A stretch of 64,000 nucleotides of DNA from Azospirillum sp. TSO22-1 (GTDB lineage Bacteria > Pseudomonadota > Alphaproteobacteria > Azospirillales > Azospirillaceae). The DNA is taken from assembly GCF_003116015.1 (NCBI RefSeq), contig NZ_LGQZ01000015.1:1-64000 (forward strand). Direction: 5' to 3'. Positions 10,020 through 19,126 of this stretch are shown here, piece after piece. Numbering within the stretch: the first letter of the stretch is position 1; every line of letters starts with the position of its first letter. The translations under genes and the position numbers were made by a program. The notes below the pieces were generated by a model. That model saw only the letters and a list, made by a program, of their open reading frames with translations, did no database searches and was not told where the DNA came from.

Positions 10020-11633
10020 TCAATCCAGCCAGTGGTACATGCGCACGAAGTCGCGCTGCCACTCCACCCAGGCGGCGATCTGTTCCTCCGGGATGTGGCC
10101 GCGCATCAACCCGACCAAGCGCTCGATGGAGAAATCGTCGGGGAAGTCGGCCATGGTGTCGAGCCGCCCTTCCAGCCAGTGCCGGCTCAGCAGGTCGTGG
10201 AAGACGTCGGGCGCGATGCGGTTGGCCAGGATCTTGCCGCCGGCGTCCGGCCGGGCCGTGGAGGAGCTGGAGTGCTTCATCGCCCCGCCGTCCAGGATGC
10301 CCATGCGCAGGTCGGGCATCCGGGCTGCCAGGGCCGTGAAGAGCTGCAGCGTCTTGCGGTTCTGGTGCATCTCGTCGGCGAAATGCAGGCAGTCCTCGTA
10401 GGCGTTGACCCAGTAATCCTTCAGCGTGATGGTGCCGGGATTGATGCGATAGCCCTCGGCGTAGTCCAGGCTGTCAATACGCGCCGCGTAATAGTCCATG
10501 ACGGCGCCGCAGCCGACCGGCTCCTGGTGGACCGTCGGATCGCGCTGCTGGCGCGCGGCGCGCAGGTTGGCCTTCTGGTACAGCAGGAGGGCTCCGAGCG
10601 CGCCGTTGGCGCGCAGGTTCTCCACCATGCCCTCGAGGTCGATCTCACGGAAGAACCAGAGATCCTCGTCCAGGTACATGACGTAGTCATTGGGATCCCT
10701 GCGGATCTCGCGCACCCAGAAGCGTGCCGGGTCGAAGAAGTCAAGCGAGCGGTAGAACGCCTTGCGCTCGTGGTAGAGGCCGCCGGCCGGCGCAGCGATC
10801 ACGCCACTCTCCACCTTTGGGGAGTTGCGGATCTCCAGGTGGGGATGGTCGCGCTTCAGCTTGTCGGTGTAGACCTCGCCGATGCCGTCGTTGAGCAGCA
10901 CGATCGGGCCGTGATTGCGGATGCAGCGCCCGATGCTGCGGATCAGCCGGTCGATGTAGAAGGGGCGGCTGTAACCCTTGATGTAGATGGTGCACAGCCG
11001 GCGGTCGCCGCGCAGGCCCGCCCCTTCCCGGTTGCGCGTCAGCGTGGCCTGCAGCGCCGCGGCGGTTTCCAGCTCGCGGCGGACCATGTCGAAACGTTCG
11101 AAGGCGGCGGCGAAGGACGGCTGCCGGATCACCGCCGTGCGGAACTGCTCCAGGGCGCCCGGCAGGTCGGCGAGCGCCAGCAGCGCTTCTCCCAGCTTGA
11201 ACGGCAGGGCCGGATCGCCGGGGCTGCGCGCGAGCGCGCCGCGGAACGCGGCCGCGGCGCGCTCCGCCTGCCCGGTTTCCAGCAACAGGTCGCCGAACTG
11301 CGCCAAGTCGGCGAGGGAGTCCGGCCGCAGTCTGGTCAGCGCCTCCGCCGGAGCGACCGCCTCCCCCGCGCGCCCGGCGGCCCGCAGAACCCGCAGCAGG
11401 CTTTCCTGGGCGTTGGCGAAACCGGGATTGGCCGCCACCGATTGGCCGATCAGCGTGGCGGCCCGCTCCAACTCGCCGCGCCGCTCCAGGATGAGGCCCA
11501 TGAGGTGCAGCGCATCGGGGTTGCGTGGCTCCGCCGCCAGAACCTGGTCATAGATCGCTTCGGCTTCGGCGAAGCGGCCGGCGCGGTGGTGCGCCACGGC
11601 CGTCTCAAGTGCGCTCAGGGTTTCGTTCTGCAC
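10020..11633 (-). CDS. TPR protein fused to a GT-A-like glycosyltransferase domain
   Basis: 537 residues. Residues about 5-230 are TPR repeats (HHRAGRFAEAEAIYDQVLAA, ALHLMGLILERRGELERAAT, PALPFKLGEALLALADLPGA). From about 245 a catalytic-looking domain begins (LCTIYIKGYSRPFYIDRLIR, GPIVLLNDGIGEVY) with an acidic motif YVMYLDEDLWFF around residue 322 that could be a GT-A DxD metal site. The C-terminus has DGGAMKHSSSS and WVEWQRDFVRMYHWLD. I chose GTG at 11633 (VQNETLSALE) with CGAGGA 9 bases upstream, since the TPR begins directly after it. I do not recognise the family of the catalytic domain, so the transferase call rests on the DED motif and context. Confidence 0.72.
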   Translation of the reverse strand: MQNETLSALETAVAHHRAGRFAEAEAIYDQVLAAEPRNPDALHLMGLILERRGELERAATLIGQSVAANPGFANAQESLLRVLRAAGRAGEAVAPAEALTRLRPDSLADLAQFGDLLLETGQAERAAAAFRGALARSPGDPALPFKLGEALLALADLPGALEQFRTAVIRQPSFAAAFERFDMVRRELETAAALQATLTRNREGAGLRGDRRLCTIYIKGYSRPFYIDRLIRSIGRCIRNHGPIVLLNDGIGEVYTDKLKRDHPHLEIRNSPKVESGVIAAPAGGLYHERKAFYRSLDFFDPARFWVREIRRDPNDYVMYLDEDLWFFREIDLEGMVENLRANGALGALLLYQKANLRAARQQRDPTVHQEPVGCGAVMDYYAARIDSLDYAEGYRINPGTITLKDYWVNAYEDCLHFADEMHQNRKTLQLFTALAARMPDLRMGILDGGAMKHSSSSTARPDAGGKILANRIAPDVFHDLLSRHWLEGRLDTMADFPDDFSIERLVGLMRGHIPEEQIAAWVEWQRDFVRMYHWLD

Positions 11634-11674
11634 GGGCGGACATCCTCGACGCCGGTATCGGCGCCCCAAAGGCT

Positions 11675-12457
11675 TCAGATCTTGCGGATGGTGGTGCTGC
11701 CGTCGGGATTGCGGCTGAAGCTGTAGGCGCCGCCACGGCTGCACAGCTGGTCGAGCGCGCCCTGCAGTTCCGTTGCCTTCTGGGCTTGCATGGCCTTGGG
11801 CAAGAACATCTCGGGGTGCACGAGGTCAAACGCGCCGGCCGGGCGCCCGGGCGACCGCTCCTTCCTCAGGCCGGGATTGGCGGCGAGCCCGGCGGCGTCG
11901 GCGAAGATCAGGCAGTTCTGGCGGTACCAGAACTGGATGTCGCGCTCCTGCCAGATCAGCGGCCGGATGCAGTCGATCGCTTCGTAGCCGCGGCGGGCGA
12001 ACTTCTCGATCCAGTAGCTCGGCCACTGCTCGTTGACATGATGGGTGCCGCCCTGCAGGGGGATGGCGGCGGAAAACAGGATCACCGAACCGTGGCGGCA
12101 CAGGTTGTCCACGAAGCCGTCGGCGCGGTCGCTAGGCAGGTGTTCCGCCACCTCCAGCGACAGCACGAGGTCGAAGCGGCGGCCGAGGTCGAGCGGTTCG
12201 CCCAGGTCGTGGCCGCGGAACCGCGCCGGATCGATGAGGAGCTGGGCGCGCTCCACATAATCGCCGTCGACGCCCTGGATGTCGCCGATGCCGCGCTCGG
12301 CGAAGGCTTTCAGGAAGGCTCCGGTGCCGCAGCCGACGTCGAGGACCGAGCCAACCTTCAGGCGCTCGAGCAGGAGGGGAATGATCTTCCGGGCCGACTG
12401 GCTCGATCCGGCCACGATCATGTCGTAGAAGGCGCGGCTGTAGGGCGTTTCGGTCAT
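11675..12457 (-). CDS. Class I SAM-dependent methyltransferase
   Basis: 260-residue methyltransferase. Motif I is SVLDVGCGTGAFLKAFAERG (about residues 37-56), the acidic end of strand 2 is IQGVDGDYVERAQLLI, and LVLSLEVAEHLPSD is the motif IV region typical of ubiE-like and glycan methyltransferases. The C-terminal third (LVHPEMFLPKAMQAQKATEL) is not diagnostic. ATG at 12457 starts about 15 residues before the Rossmann fold's first helix. It precedes the TPR transferase at 11633 by 41 bases and is probably cotranscribed. A possible promoter lies at 12503-12530. Confidence 0.86.
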   Translation of the reverse strand: MTETPYSRAFYDMIVAGSSQSARKIIPLLLERLKVGSVLDVGCGTGAFLKAFAERGIGDIQGVDGDYVERAQLLIDPARFRGHDLGEPLDLGRRFDLVLSLEVAEHLPSDRADGFVDNLCRHGSVILFSAAIPLQGGTHHVNEQWPSYWIEKFARRGYEAIDCIRPLIWQERDIQFWYRQNCLIFADAAGLAANPGLRKERSPGRPAGAFDLVHPEMFLPKAMQAQKATELQGALDQLCSRGGAYSFSRNPDGSTTIRKI

Positions 12458-12502
12458 GGGTGTTGCCTTCCGGTATGGCGGGCGTTCCGGGGTGCGCGGC
12501 AC

Positions 12503-12530
12503 CATATACGGGCCGGCCATTCCGGCGCAA
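12503..12530 (-). promoter_or_regulatory. Possible sigma70-type promoter for the methyltransferase
   Basis: On the minus strand TTGCGC (12530-12525), a 16-base spacer and TATATG (12508-12503) lie about 46 bases before the ATG at 12457, in the only sizeable gap of this minus-strand group. Both hexamers are imperfect. Confidence 0.3.
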
Positions 12531-12560
12531 AGCGAAACGGCGGCCCGGACCGGCGCCGGG

Positions 12561-14072
12561 TCAGGCGTCGGACGGCGCCAGGGCGCGGCGTACGGCCTGT
12601 TCGACGGTGGCGGGGTCGAACTCCATGGAAAGCGGGTTCGTGCCGGCGTCAAAGGTGATCGGCACGCGGGCGGCCTTCTGCACCTCGCGCCGCGGGAACA
12701 CCACGTGATGACGGCACGGCACGAGGTCGCTCAGTTCACCGAAGCAGGGATGCCAGCGGTGCGGCGACAGTTCGACGACGGGGGTTCTCGGGCGGCAGAA
12801 GGCGAGGTTGGCGAAGCCCGCCCCGTGTGGGCCGACGACCAGTTCCGCTCCGGCGAACAGGGCCCGTTGCCGGGCCGGCGGCATGGCGCTCAACGACACG
12901 TCCACGACGCCGAAGGGCTTGAGCCGTTCAAGGATCTCCGCCTCGTTCGCGACGCGGCGCATGGTGGCGTCCTTGCGCGAGACGTAGATGCGCCGCGGCA
13001 GGTCCGGGTGCGGTGCCGCCGGCAGCGCCGCGCGCAGGAAGCGGATCGAGCGGGGAGCCATCCGGCTTTCCGGCACCAGCATGCTGGGGACCAGCAGCGA
13101 GCGGAAGCGGTGCACCCGCGGAGGGAGGAACAGAATGCGGTCGCGGTCGATCCCCAGGGCGCCCAGCGTTTCCACCACCATGGACGTCGGCCGGCCCTCC
13201 ACCGCGTACTGGAGCGTGCGGTCGTCGATGCCGAAGTCGCGAACGACCTGCACCCTGGTCAGGTTCTCCAGCATCCAGTGATAGTAGTTGGACGTTCCGC
13301 CGAGCCAGATCGACGGCCGCCGGATCAGCGGTGCCCCCTCGACCAGCGCCGTCTGCACGAAGAACCGGTTCGTCCGGGCGCCCGTCTCGAAGTCGGTATG
13401 GGCTTCGACGATGAACTGGTCGGTGTAGCTGAAGACCGAGCCGGGAGATCCGAAGTCGACATCCTCGATGCGGGTCGCCGGGTCGACGCGGCTGCAGGAC
13501 TCGAGGAACAGCGACCGGTCGTCGAAGATGATCCCCGTTCCGGCGTCGAGGTGGACATCGTCGAGCTTGGCCAGCGTGGCGGTTCCCGCGCGCTGCTCCA
13601 GGGAGCAGGGGTACCCGGCCTGCGCCAGCAGGTCGAGGGGCGCGCGGTCTGGCGCGGCGACGACGGTGGGCAGGCGCTCGATCCGGAACGCTTCGTCGGA
13701 GTGGACGGCGGCGCACCAGGCGCGTCCGGGCTCCAGGTCGGCACCGTCACCCCGCGGCGGCGGGGCGTCGGCCAGGCGCGCCATGCCCATCAGCGTGTAA
13801 GGCACGGATGCACGCAGGTTGTTCAGGTTGGCCTGGGCGATGGCATGGCCGGGTGCGGCGCGCAGCGCCCCGTGGAGCAGCCGCAATCCTTCGAGGATCC
13901 GGCCGTTGCGCCCGCAGGCGAGCCCCAGCAGGTGGCGGGCGTCGTTCAGGCCGGGGTCAAGCGCCAGGGCCGTCCGGTACAGGGCGATGGCGTCGTCGTA
14001 GCGCCCGGCGTTGTGGGCTTCCATGGCCCTCTGGAGCCGTTCGCCGGCGTCCGGGGAGCGCTGCGGCATCAT
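12561..14072 (-). CDS. TPR-linked GT61 (DUF563) glycosyltransferase
   Basis: 503 residues. Residues about 10-80 form two TPRs (AMEAHNAGRYDDAIALYRTA, HLLGLACGRNGRILEGLRLL). The rest is a GT61/DUF563 transferase: WLGGTSNYYHWMLENLTRV near residue 267, RIYVSRKDATMRRVANE near 365, and ELVVGPHGAGFANLAFCRP near 410, the family's hallmark. It starts at ATG 14072, whose ATGA overlaps the stop of the upstream aminotransferase, so the two are coupled. Eukaryotic GT61 enzymes add xylose, GlcNAc or mannose; bacterial members act in capsule and O-antigen clusters. Its N-terminal TPR matches the module found on several other transferases here. Confidence 0.88.
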   Translation of the reverse strand: MMPQRSPDAGERLQRAMEAHNAGRYDDAIALYRTALALDPGLNDARHLLGLACGRNGRILEGLRLLHGALRAAPGHAIAQANLNNLRASVPYTLMGMARLADAPPPRGDGADLEPGRAWCAAVHSDEAFRIERLPTVVAAPDRAPLDLLAQAGYPCSLEQRAGTATLAKLDDVHLDAGTGIIFDDRSLFLESCSRVDPATRIEDVDFGSPGSVFSYTDQFIVEAHTDFETGARTNRFFVQTALVEGAPLIRRPSIWLGGTSNYYHWMLENLTRVQVVRDFGIDDRTLQYAVEGRPTSMVVETLGALGIDRDRILFLPPRVHRFRSLLVPSMLVPESRMAPRSIRFLRAALPAAPHPDLPRRIYVSRKDATMRRVANEAEILERLKPFGVVDVSLSAMPPARQRALFAGAELVVGPHGAGFANLAFCRPRTPVVELSPHRWHPCFGELSDLVPCRHHVVFPRREVQKAARVPITFDAGTNPLSMEFDPATVEQAVRRALAPSDA

Positions 14073-15286
14073 GCCCGACCCGGCTGCGCGAAGTGGCGTT
14101 CGACCTTGAGGATCGCCGCCGCCGCGTCCGCGGCCTCCTCCGGGCCGTAGTTCTCGTTGAGGTACAGGTTGAAGGTGCGGTCGCGGATGGCGCGGGCGTT
14201 CGGCGTGTCGAAGCCGTCCGACAGCCAGGGCCGCAGCCACGGCCAGTCCGCGGCGAGGTAGTTGTAGTGCGGGCTCAGCCCGATGCCCTCGGCCAGCACC
14301 GCCCTGGCGAAGCTCGTCTTGTCGGTGCCGATCGCCGCGGGATCGACGACGATCGGGTAGATGAAGGGCGAATCCCCCTCGCCCCAGCCGTACGGCCGGC
14401 AGGCCCGCGCCTCGGCCTCCAGCCGCCGCGTCACGTCGGCGACGAAGGCGAGGCGGCGGGCGATGGTGTCGTCCAGCCGGGCCAGCGACGCCAGCCCGAT
14501 GGCCGAGGACAGCTCGTCGGTGTGCAGATTCAGCGCCGGGAACAGGAAGCCGTTGGGGTCGCGGTCGTCGAAGCCCTCCACCCACCGCGGCTTGCCGCGG
14601 TCGGCGTGCGCCAGCGCCATGCGGAACAGCGCCTCGTCGCGCCCGTAGACTACCCCGCCCGAGCCGCCGGTGATGTGCGCCTTGCGGTACATGGTGGAGA
14701 AGGCGGCGATGTCGCCGAAGGCGCCGACCCGGCGGCCGGCGAGGCGGGCGCCGTGCGCCTGGCTGCAGTCCTCCACCACCCGGACGCCGCGGGCGTGCAG
14801 CGCCTCGACGATGGCGTCGATCGGGCAGGGGCGGCCGATGGAATGGACCAGCACGGCGGCGCGGGTGGCCGGGGTGACGCGCGCCAGCACCTGCTCCGGC
14901 CCGACGTTGTAGCTGCCGGGCATGCTGTCGACCAGCCGCGGGACCAGGCGGTTGAGGACGATGGCCGAGAGGGTGCCGGGATCGGTGATCGGCGAGACCA
15001 GCACCTCCGAGCCCGGCGGCAGCTCCAGCGCGGCGATCGCCACGAACAGGGCGGCGGTGCCGGTGGCCACCGCGTCGGCGTGGCCGCCGCCCATGAAGGC
15101 GGCGAACGCCTCGGCGTAGCGCCGTTCGAAGACGCCCTGATAGCCGGGGTCGACGTCGAGCTCGCGGTAGTGGGCGAGCGCCTCGGCGATCATCCGGGAT
15201 TCGGCCTCCCCGAGCGCGCGGCGCGGCGGCATCGGGCGGGCGCGCACGGGCGTGCCGCCGTGAATGGCGAGGGTGTCGGTCGTCAT
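14069..15286 (-). CDS. DegT/DnrJ/EryC1/StrS-family aminotransferase
   Basis: 405-residue PLP aminotransferase or dehydratase. The start at 15286 (MTTDTLAIHGGTPVRARPMP) matches the family's AIHGGxPVR opening and has an AAGGA about 10 bases upstream; an in-frame ATG 21 bases earlier is possible. The putative PLP lysine is in MYRKAHITGGSGG near residue 200, aligned with the RKxxTTGEGG motif of other members, but GEGG has become GSGG. VEDCSQAHGARLAGRRVGAF is the conserved nucleus. AIHGG-type members include StsC/RifK-like and sugar 3- or 4-aminotransferases. It is divergent from the long operon at 15507 and coupled to GT61. Confidence 0.87.
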   Translation of the reverse strand: MTTDTLAIHGGTPVRARPMPPRRALGEAESRMIAEALAHYRELDVDPGYQGVFERRYAEAFAAFMGGGHADAVATGTAALFVAIAALELPPGSEVLVSPITDPGTLSAIVLNRLVPRLVDSMPGSYNVGPEQVLARVTPATRAAVLVHSIGRPCPIDAIVEALHARGVRVVEDCSQAHGARLAGRRVGAFGDIAAFSTMYRKAHITGGSGGVVYGRDEALFRMALAHADRGKPRWVEGFDDRDPNGFLFPALNLHTDELSSAIGLASLARLDDTIARRLAFVADVTRRLEAEARACRPYGWGEGDSPFIYPIVVDPAAIGTDKTSFARAVLAEGIGLSPHYNYLAADWPWLRPWLSDGFDTPNARAIRDRTFNLYLNENYGPEEAADAAAAILKVERHFAQPGRA

Positions 15287-15385
15287 CGGCGTGCGTCCTT
15301 CCGGCATCGTCTTCTGTGGGTGTCCGGCCTTGTGCGGCCGTGCGGAGACCCCGTGCGCAGCCTATGACAAACGACCACTCCGGTC

Positions 15386-15414
15386 TTGCCTGCCGGAAGG
15401 AGACAGCGTACACC
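15386..15414 (+). promoter_or_regulatory. Possible promoter of the long 15507-29366 operon
   Basis: TTGCCT (15386-15391), a 17-base spacer and TACACC (15409-15414) lie about 93 bases ahead of the first ATG at 15507, in the 220-base divergent gap. Each hexamer matches consensus in only 3-4 positions, so this is the best candidate rather than a clear site. Confidence 0.3.
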
Positions 15415-15506
15415 TCGCCCACCGGATCGCCCGCGGCACGGCGACGTGCCGGACATTGTCCGCGAAGCCGTTCTTACGAGATTTTCTCCACAGGAACAAG
15501 ATCGCC

Positions 15507-16514
15507 ATGAAGTTCAAGAAGGTCCTGATCACCGGCGGTGCCGGTTACGTCGGCAGCCTGCTCACTCCGGCTCTGCTCGACGACGGCTACGAGGTGACCG
15601 TCTACGACATCATGTTCTTCGGCGATCACTTCCTGCCCAAGGACCACCCGCGGCTGCGCGTCATCAAGGGCGACATCCGCGACACCGCCAGCCTGAGCGC
15701 CGCGCTGCAGGGTCAGGACGCCGTGGTCAACCTGGCCTGCATCTCCAACGACGCCAGCTTCGAGCTGGACGAGGCGCTGTCCACCACCATCAACCTCGAC
15801 GCCTTCGAGCCGATGGTGCTCGCCGCCAAGGCGGCGGGCGTGAAGCGCTTCGTCTACGCCTCCTCGAGCTCGGTCTACGGCGTGTCCGACGCCCCGGACG
15901 TCGATGAGACCCACCCGCTGGTGCCGCTGACGCTCTACAACAAGTACAAGGGCATGTGCGAGCCGCGGCTGTTCAAGCACACCGACGAATCCTTCGTCGG
16001 CGTGGTCTTCCGCCCGGCCACCGTGTGCGGCTACGCCCCGCGCCAGCGCCTCGACCTGTCGGTCAACATCCTGACCAACCACGCGGTCACCAACAACCGC
16101 ATCCTGGTGTTCGGCGGCGACCAGCTGCGCCCGAACCTGCACATTCAGGACTACATCGACGCGGTGCGCCTGCTGCTGACCGCCCCGGACGCCAAGATCG
16201 CCAACGAGATCTTCAACGTCGGCTTCCAGAACATGAGCATCCTCGACCTCGCGCACCTGGTGAAGCGCGTGGTGGAGGAGGAGTTCCCCGGCCGCCCGCC
16301 GATCGACCTGGCGATCACGCCGTCGGACGACAACCGCTCCTACCACATCAACTCCGACAAGATCGCCCGCGTGCTCGGCTTCCAGCCGAAGCACTCGATC
16401 GAGGAGGCGATCCGCGACCTGTGCCGCGCCTTCCGCGCCGGCAAGCTGCCCGACAGCATGAGCAACGACTGGTACTACAACGTCCGCCTGCTCAAGAAGC
16501 AGAACGCCGCATGA
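15507..16514 (+). CDS. NAD-dependent nucleotide-sugar epimerase/dehydratase
   Basis: 335-residue extended SDR and first gene of the long operon. MKFKKVLITGGAGYVGSLLT has the GxxGxxG dinucleotide motif, FVYASSSSVYGVSD the catalytic Ser/Thr region, and LYNKYKGMCEP the YxxxK motif (Tyr-Asn-Lys-Tyr-Lys, near residue 150). The C-terminal half (VFGGDQLRPNLHIQDYIDAV, IFNVGFQNMSILDLAHLVK) resembles SDRs of polysaccharide clusters often found beside RfaE-like kinases. CAGGA lies 12 bases upstream of the ATG. Its ATGA junction couples it to the next epimerase. Substrate is unassigned; an epimerase acting on an NDP-heptose or NDP-hexose is plausible. Confidence 0.9.
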   Translation: MKFKKVLITGGAGYVGSLLTPALLDDGYEVTVYDIMFFGDHFLPKDHPRLRVIKGDIRDTASLSAALQGQDAVVNLACISNDASFELDEALSTTINLDAFEPMVLAAKAAGVKRFVYASSSSVYGVSDAPDVDETHPLVPLTLYNKYKGMCEPRLFKHTDESFVGVVFRPATVCGYAPRQRLDLSVNILTNHAVTNNRILVFGGDQLRPNLHIQDYIDAVRLLLTAPDAKIANEIFNVGFQNMSILDLAHLVKRVVEEEFPGRPPIDLAITPSDDNRSYHINSDKIARVLGFQPKHSIEEAIRDLCRAFRAGKLPDSMSNDWYYNVRLLKKQNAA

Positions 16515-17509
16515 GCAAGCCGATCGCCGTCGTCACCGGGGGAGCCGGGTTCATCGGCAGCCACATGGTGGACCTGCTGCTCGACCGCGGCTACCGGGTG
16601 CGGGTGGTGGACAACCTGTCGGGCGGGCGCCGGGACAACCTCGCCCACCATGCCGGCAACCCCGACCTGGAGTGCCGCTGGGCCGACATCCGCGGCCTGG
16701 AGCACGACGACGCGATCTTCTCCGGTGCGCGGTACGTCTTCCACTTCGCCGGCATCGGCGACATCGTGCCGTCCATCGAGCGGCCGGTGGAGTACATGGA
16801 CGTCAACGTGCAGGGCACGGTGCGCGTGCTGGAGTGCGCCCGCCACGCCGGCGTGGCCAAGCTGGTCTACGCCGCGTCCTCGTCCTGCTACGGGCTGGCC
16901 GACACGCCGACCCGCGAGGACCACCCGATCGCCCCGCAGTACCCCTACGCGCTGTCCAAGTACCAGGGCGAGCAGGCGGCGTTCCACTGGCACAAGGTCT
17001 ACGGCCTGCCGGTGAACGCGATCTGCATCTTCAACGCCTACGGCACGCGGGTGCGCACCACCGGCGCCTACGGCGCGGTGTTCGGCGTGTTCTTCCGTCA
17101 GAAGCTGGCCGGCAAGCCGTTCACCGTGGTCGGCGACGGAACCCAGCGGCGCGACTTCATCTACGCCAGCGACGTCGCCCGCGCCTTCCTGGCGGCGGCC
17201 GAGACCGACATCGTCGGCGAGCGCTTCAACGTCGGCGCCGGCGACCCGCAGCCGGTCAACCGGCTGGTCGCGCTGCTCGGCGGCGAGGTGGTCTACGTTC
17301 CCAAGCGGCCGGGCGAGCCCGACTGCACGCACGCCGACATCACCAAGATCCGCACCCGGCTGGGCTGGGAGCCGACGGTCCCGTTCGAGGAGGGGGTCGC
17401 CCGGATGGCCGCGCGCATCGAGGACTGGAAGGACGCGCCGCTGTGGGACCCCGCCTCGATCGCCGTGGCGACGAAGACCTGGTTCGAGCATCTCGGCCGC
17501 CAGGGGTGA
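16511..17509 (+). CDS. UDP-glucose 4-epimerase-like SDR
   Basis: 332-residue SDR. VVTGGAGFIGSHMVDLLLDRG is the NAD motif, VYAASSSCYGLADTP the Ser region, and YPYALSKYQGE carries the YxxxK (Tyr-Ala-Leu-Ser-Lys). FNAYGTRVRTTGAYGAVFGV and GDGTQRRDFIYASDVAR are typical of the GalE/WbpP group. It overlaps the preceding stop (ATGA at 16511) and is 51 bases from the nucleotidyltransferase-kinase gene. Two consecutive SDRs at the head of the operon suggest two stereochemical changes on the activated sugar. Assignment to a specific epimerisation is not possible from sequence alone. Confidence 0.9.
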   Translation: MSKPIAVVTGGAGFIGSHMVDLLLDRGYRVRVVDNLSGGRRDNLAHHAGNPDLECRWADIRGLEHDDAIFSGARYVFHFAGIGDIVPSIERPVEYMDVNVQGTVRVLECARHAGVAKLVYAASSSCYGLADTPTREDHPIAPQYPYALSKYQGEQAAFHWHKVYGLPVNAICIFNAYGTRVRTTGAYGAVFGVFFRQKLAGKPFTVVGDGTQRRDFIYASDVARAFLAAAETDIVGERFNVGAGDPQPVNRLVALLGGEVVYVPKRPGEPDCTHADITKIRTRLGWEPTVPFEEGVARMAARIEDWKDAPLWDPASIAVATKTWFEHLGRQG

Positions 17510-17560
17510 CGCCGTCCCCTTCCTTCCTGATGACCACCCACAGTATCGGTTGATGGCAAG

Positions 17561-19126
17561 ATGACGTCGTCCCTGACCGCGCAGTACGGACACAAGATCA
17601 AGACCGCGCAGGAGCTGCGGGAAATCCTCGGGCCCCTGCCCCGCGCCAGGAAGGCGATCCTGTGCCACGGGGTCTTCGACATCGTGCACCCCGGCCACGT
17701 CCGGCACCTGCTGTTCGCCAAGAGCAAGGCCGACATCCTGATCGCCAGCCTGACCGCCGACCGGCACATCGACAAGGGCAAGTACCGCCCGCACGTGCCG
17801 CAGGACCTGCGCGCCCTCAATCTCGCGGCGTTCGAGATGGTCGACTACGTCGTCATCGACGAGAACGACAAGCCCCTGACCAACCTCGGCATCATCCGGC
17901 CCGACTACTTCGCCAAGGGGTACGAGTACAACGCCAGCGGGCAGATGCACCCGAAGACCCGCGAGGAGCTGGAGGTCGTCGAGGGCTACGGCGGCCAGAT
18001 CATCTTCACGCCGGGCGACATCGTCTACTCCTCCAGCAACCTGATCAACCTAGCCCCGCCGCAGCTGTGGCTGGAGAAGCTGCTGACGCTGATGGACCGC
18101 GCCGGCATCGGCTTCGACGACCTGCGCCGGACGCTGGACCGCATGGCGGGCAAGCGGGTCCACGTGGTTGGCGACACCATCGTCGATTCCTACACCCACT
18201 GCGCGATGATCGGCGGCCAGACCAAGACGCCGACCATGAGCGTGCTGTTCGAGAACCAGTCCCACTACATCGGCGGGGCCGGCATCGTCGCCAAGCACAT
18301 GAAGGCGGCCGGGGCCGAGGTGGTGTTCTCCACCGTGCTGGGCGAGGACCCGCTCAAGGCCTTCGTGCTGGACGGGCTGGCCGAAGCCGGGGTCGAGGTG
18401 CGCGCGGTGATCGACCCGACCCGCCCGACCGTCAACAAGAACGCCATCGTCGCCGGCGGCTACCGCCTGCTCAAGATCGACACGCTCGATAACCGTTCGA
18501 TCTCGGACTCGATCCTGGACGACCTCGCCCGCTCGGTGCGCGAGCGGCCGACCGACGCCGTGGTGTTCTCCGACTTCCGGCACGGCCTCTTCAACCGCCG
18601 CACCATCCCCACGCTGGTGGACGCGATCCCCGACGGCGTCCTCAAGGTCGCCGACAGCCAGGTCGCCAGCCGCTGGGGCAACATCACCGAGTTCAAGGGC
18701 TTCGACCTCATCACGCCGAACGAGCGGGAGGCCCGCTTCGCGCTCGCCGACCAGGATTCCGGCGTGCGGCCGCTGGCCTCGCTGCTCTACGACACCGCGC
18801 AGTGCAAGCTGCTGATCCTCAAGCTCGGCGCGCGCGGCGTGCTGGCCTGCCGGACGGCCGACCACGAGGCGCTCGACAGTTTCTTCGTGGTGGACAGCTT
18901 CGCCGACACGGTGGTCGACCCGGTGGGCGCCGGCGACGCGCTGCTCGCCTATTCGACGCTGGCCATGCTGGCCGGCGGCAACGCGGTGGTCGCCACCATC
19001 CTCGGCAGCATGGCGGCCGCCTGCGAGTGCGAGTTCGACGGCAACATCCCGGTGACGCCGCAGCACCTGATGGCCAAGATCGACCGCGTCGAGCGCGAGG
19101 CCCGCTTCGAGGAGAACCCCGCGTGA
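17561..19126 (+). CDS. Domain-swapped HldE-like protein: N-terminal nucleotidyltransferase, C-terminal PfkB kinase
   Basis: 521-residue bifunctional protein. Residues about 30-150 are a nucleotidyltransferase with the HxGH-type motif FDIVHPGHVRHLL (39-51) and YFAKGYEY, as in the C-terminal half of HldE. Residues about 190-500 are a PfkB sugar kinase: VHVVGDTIVDSY start, GGAGIVAKHMKAAGAEV, and PVGAGDALLAYSTLAML near 455 with the catalytic Asp. In classical HldE the kinase is first and the transferase second, so the order is reversed here. Expected chemistry is phosphorylation of a sugar phosphate (as in heptose 7-phosphate) and nucleotidylation of the 1-phosphate. It ends in a GTGA overlap with the next gene. 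Confidence 0.9.
   Translation: MTSSLTAQYGHKIKTAQELREILGPLPRARKAILCHGVFDIVHPGHVRHLLFAKSKADILIASLTADRHIDKGKYRPHVPQDLRALNLAAFEMVDYVVIDENDKPLTNLGIIRPDYFAKGYEYNASGQMHPKTREELEVVEGYGGQIIFTPGDIVYSSSNLINLAPPQLWLEKLLTLMDRAGIGFDDLRRTLDRMAGKRVHVVGDTIVDSYTHCAMIGGQTKTPTMSVLFENQSHYIGGAGIVAKHMKAAGAEVVFSTVLGEDPLKAFVLDGLAEAGVEVRAVIDPTRPTVNKNAIVAGGYRLLKIDTLDNRSISDSILDDLARSVRERPTDAVVFSDFRHGLFNRRTIPTLVDAIPDGVLKVADSQVASRWGNITEFKGFDLITPNEREARFALADQDSGVRPLASLLYDTAQCKLLILKLGARGVLACRTADHEALDSFFVVDSFADTVVDPVGAGDALLAYSTLAMLAGGNAVVATILGSMAAACECEFDGNIPVTPQHLMAKIDRVEREARFEENPA

Noticed and set aside
14069..15286. DegT protein suspected of lacking the PLP lysine
   Set aside because: The Lys is present in MYRKAHITGGSGG; only the following GEGG is altered.
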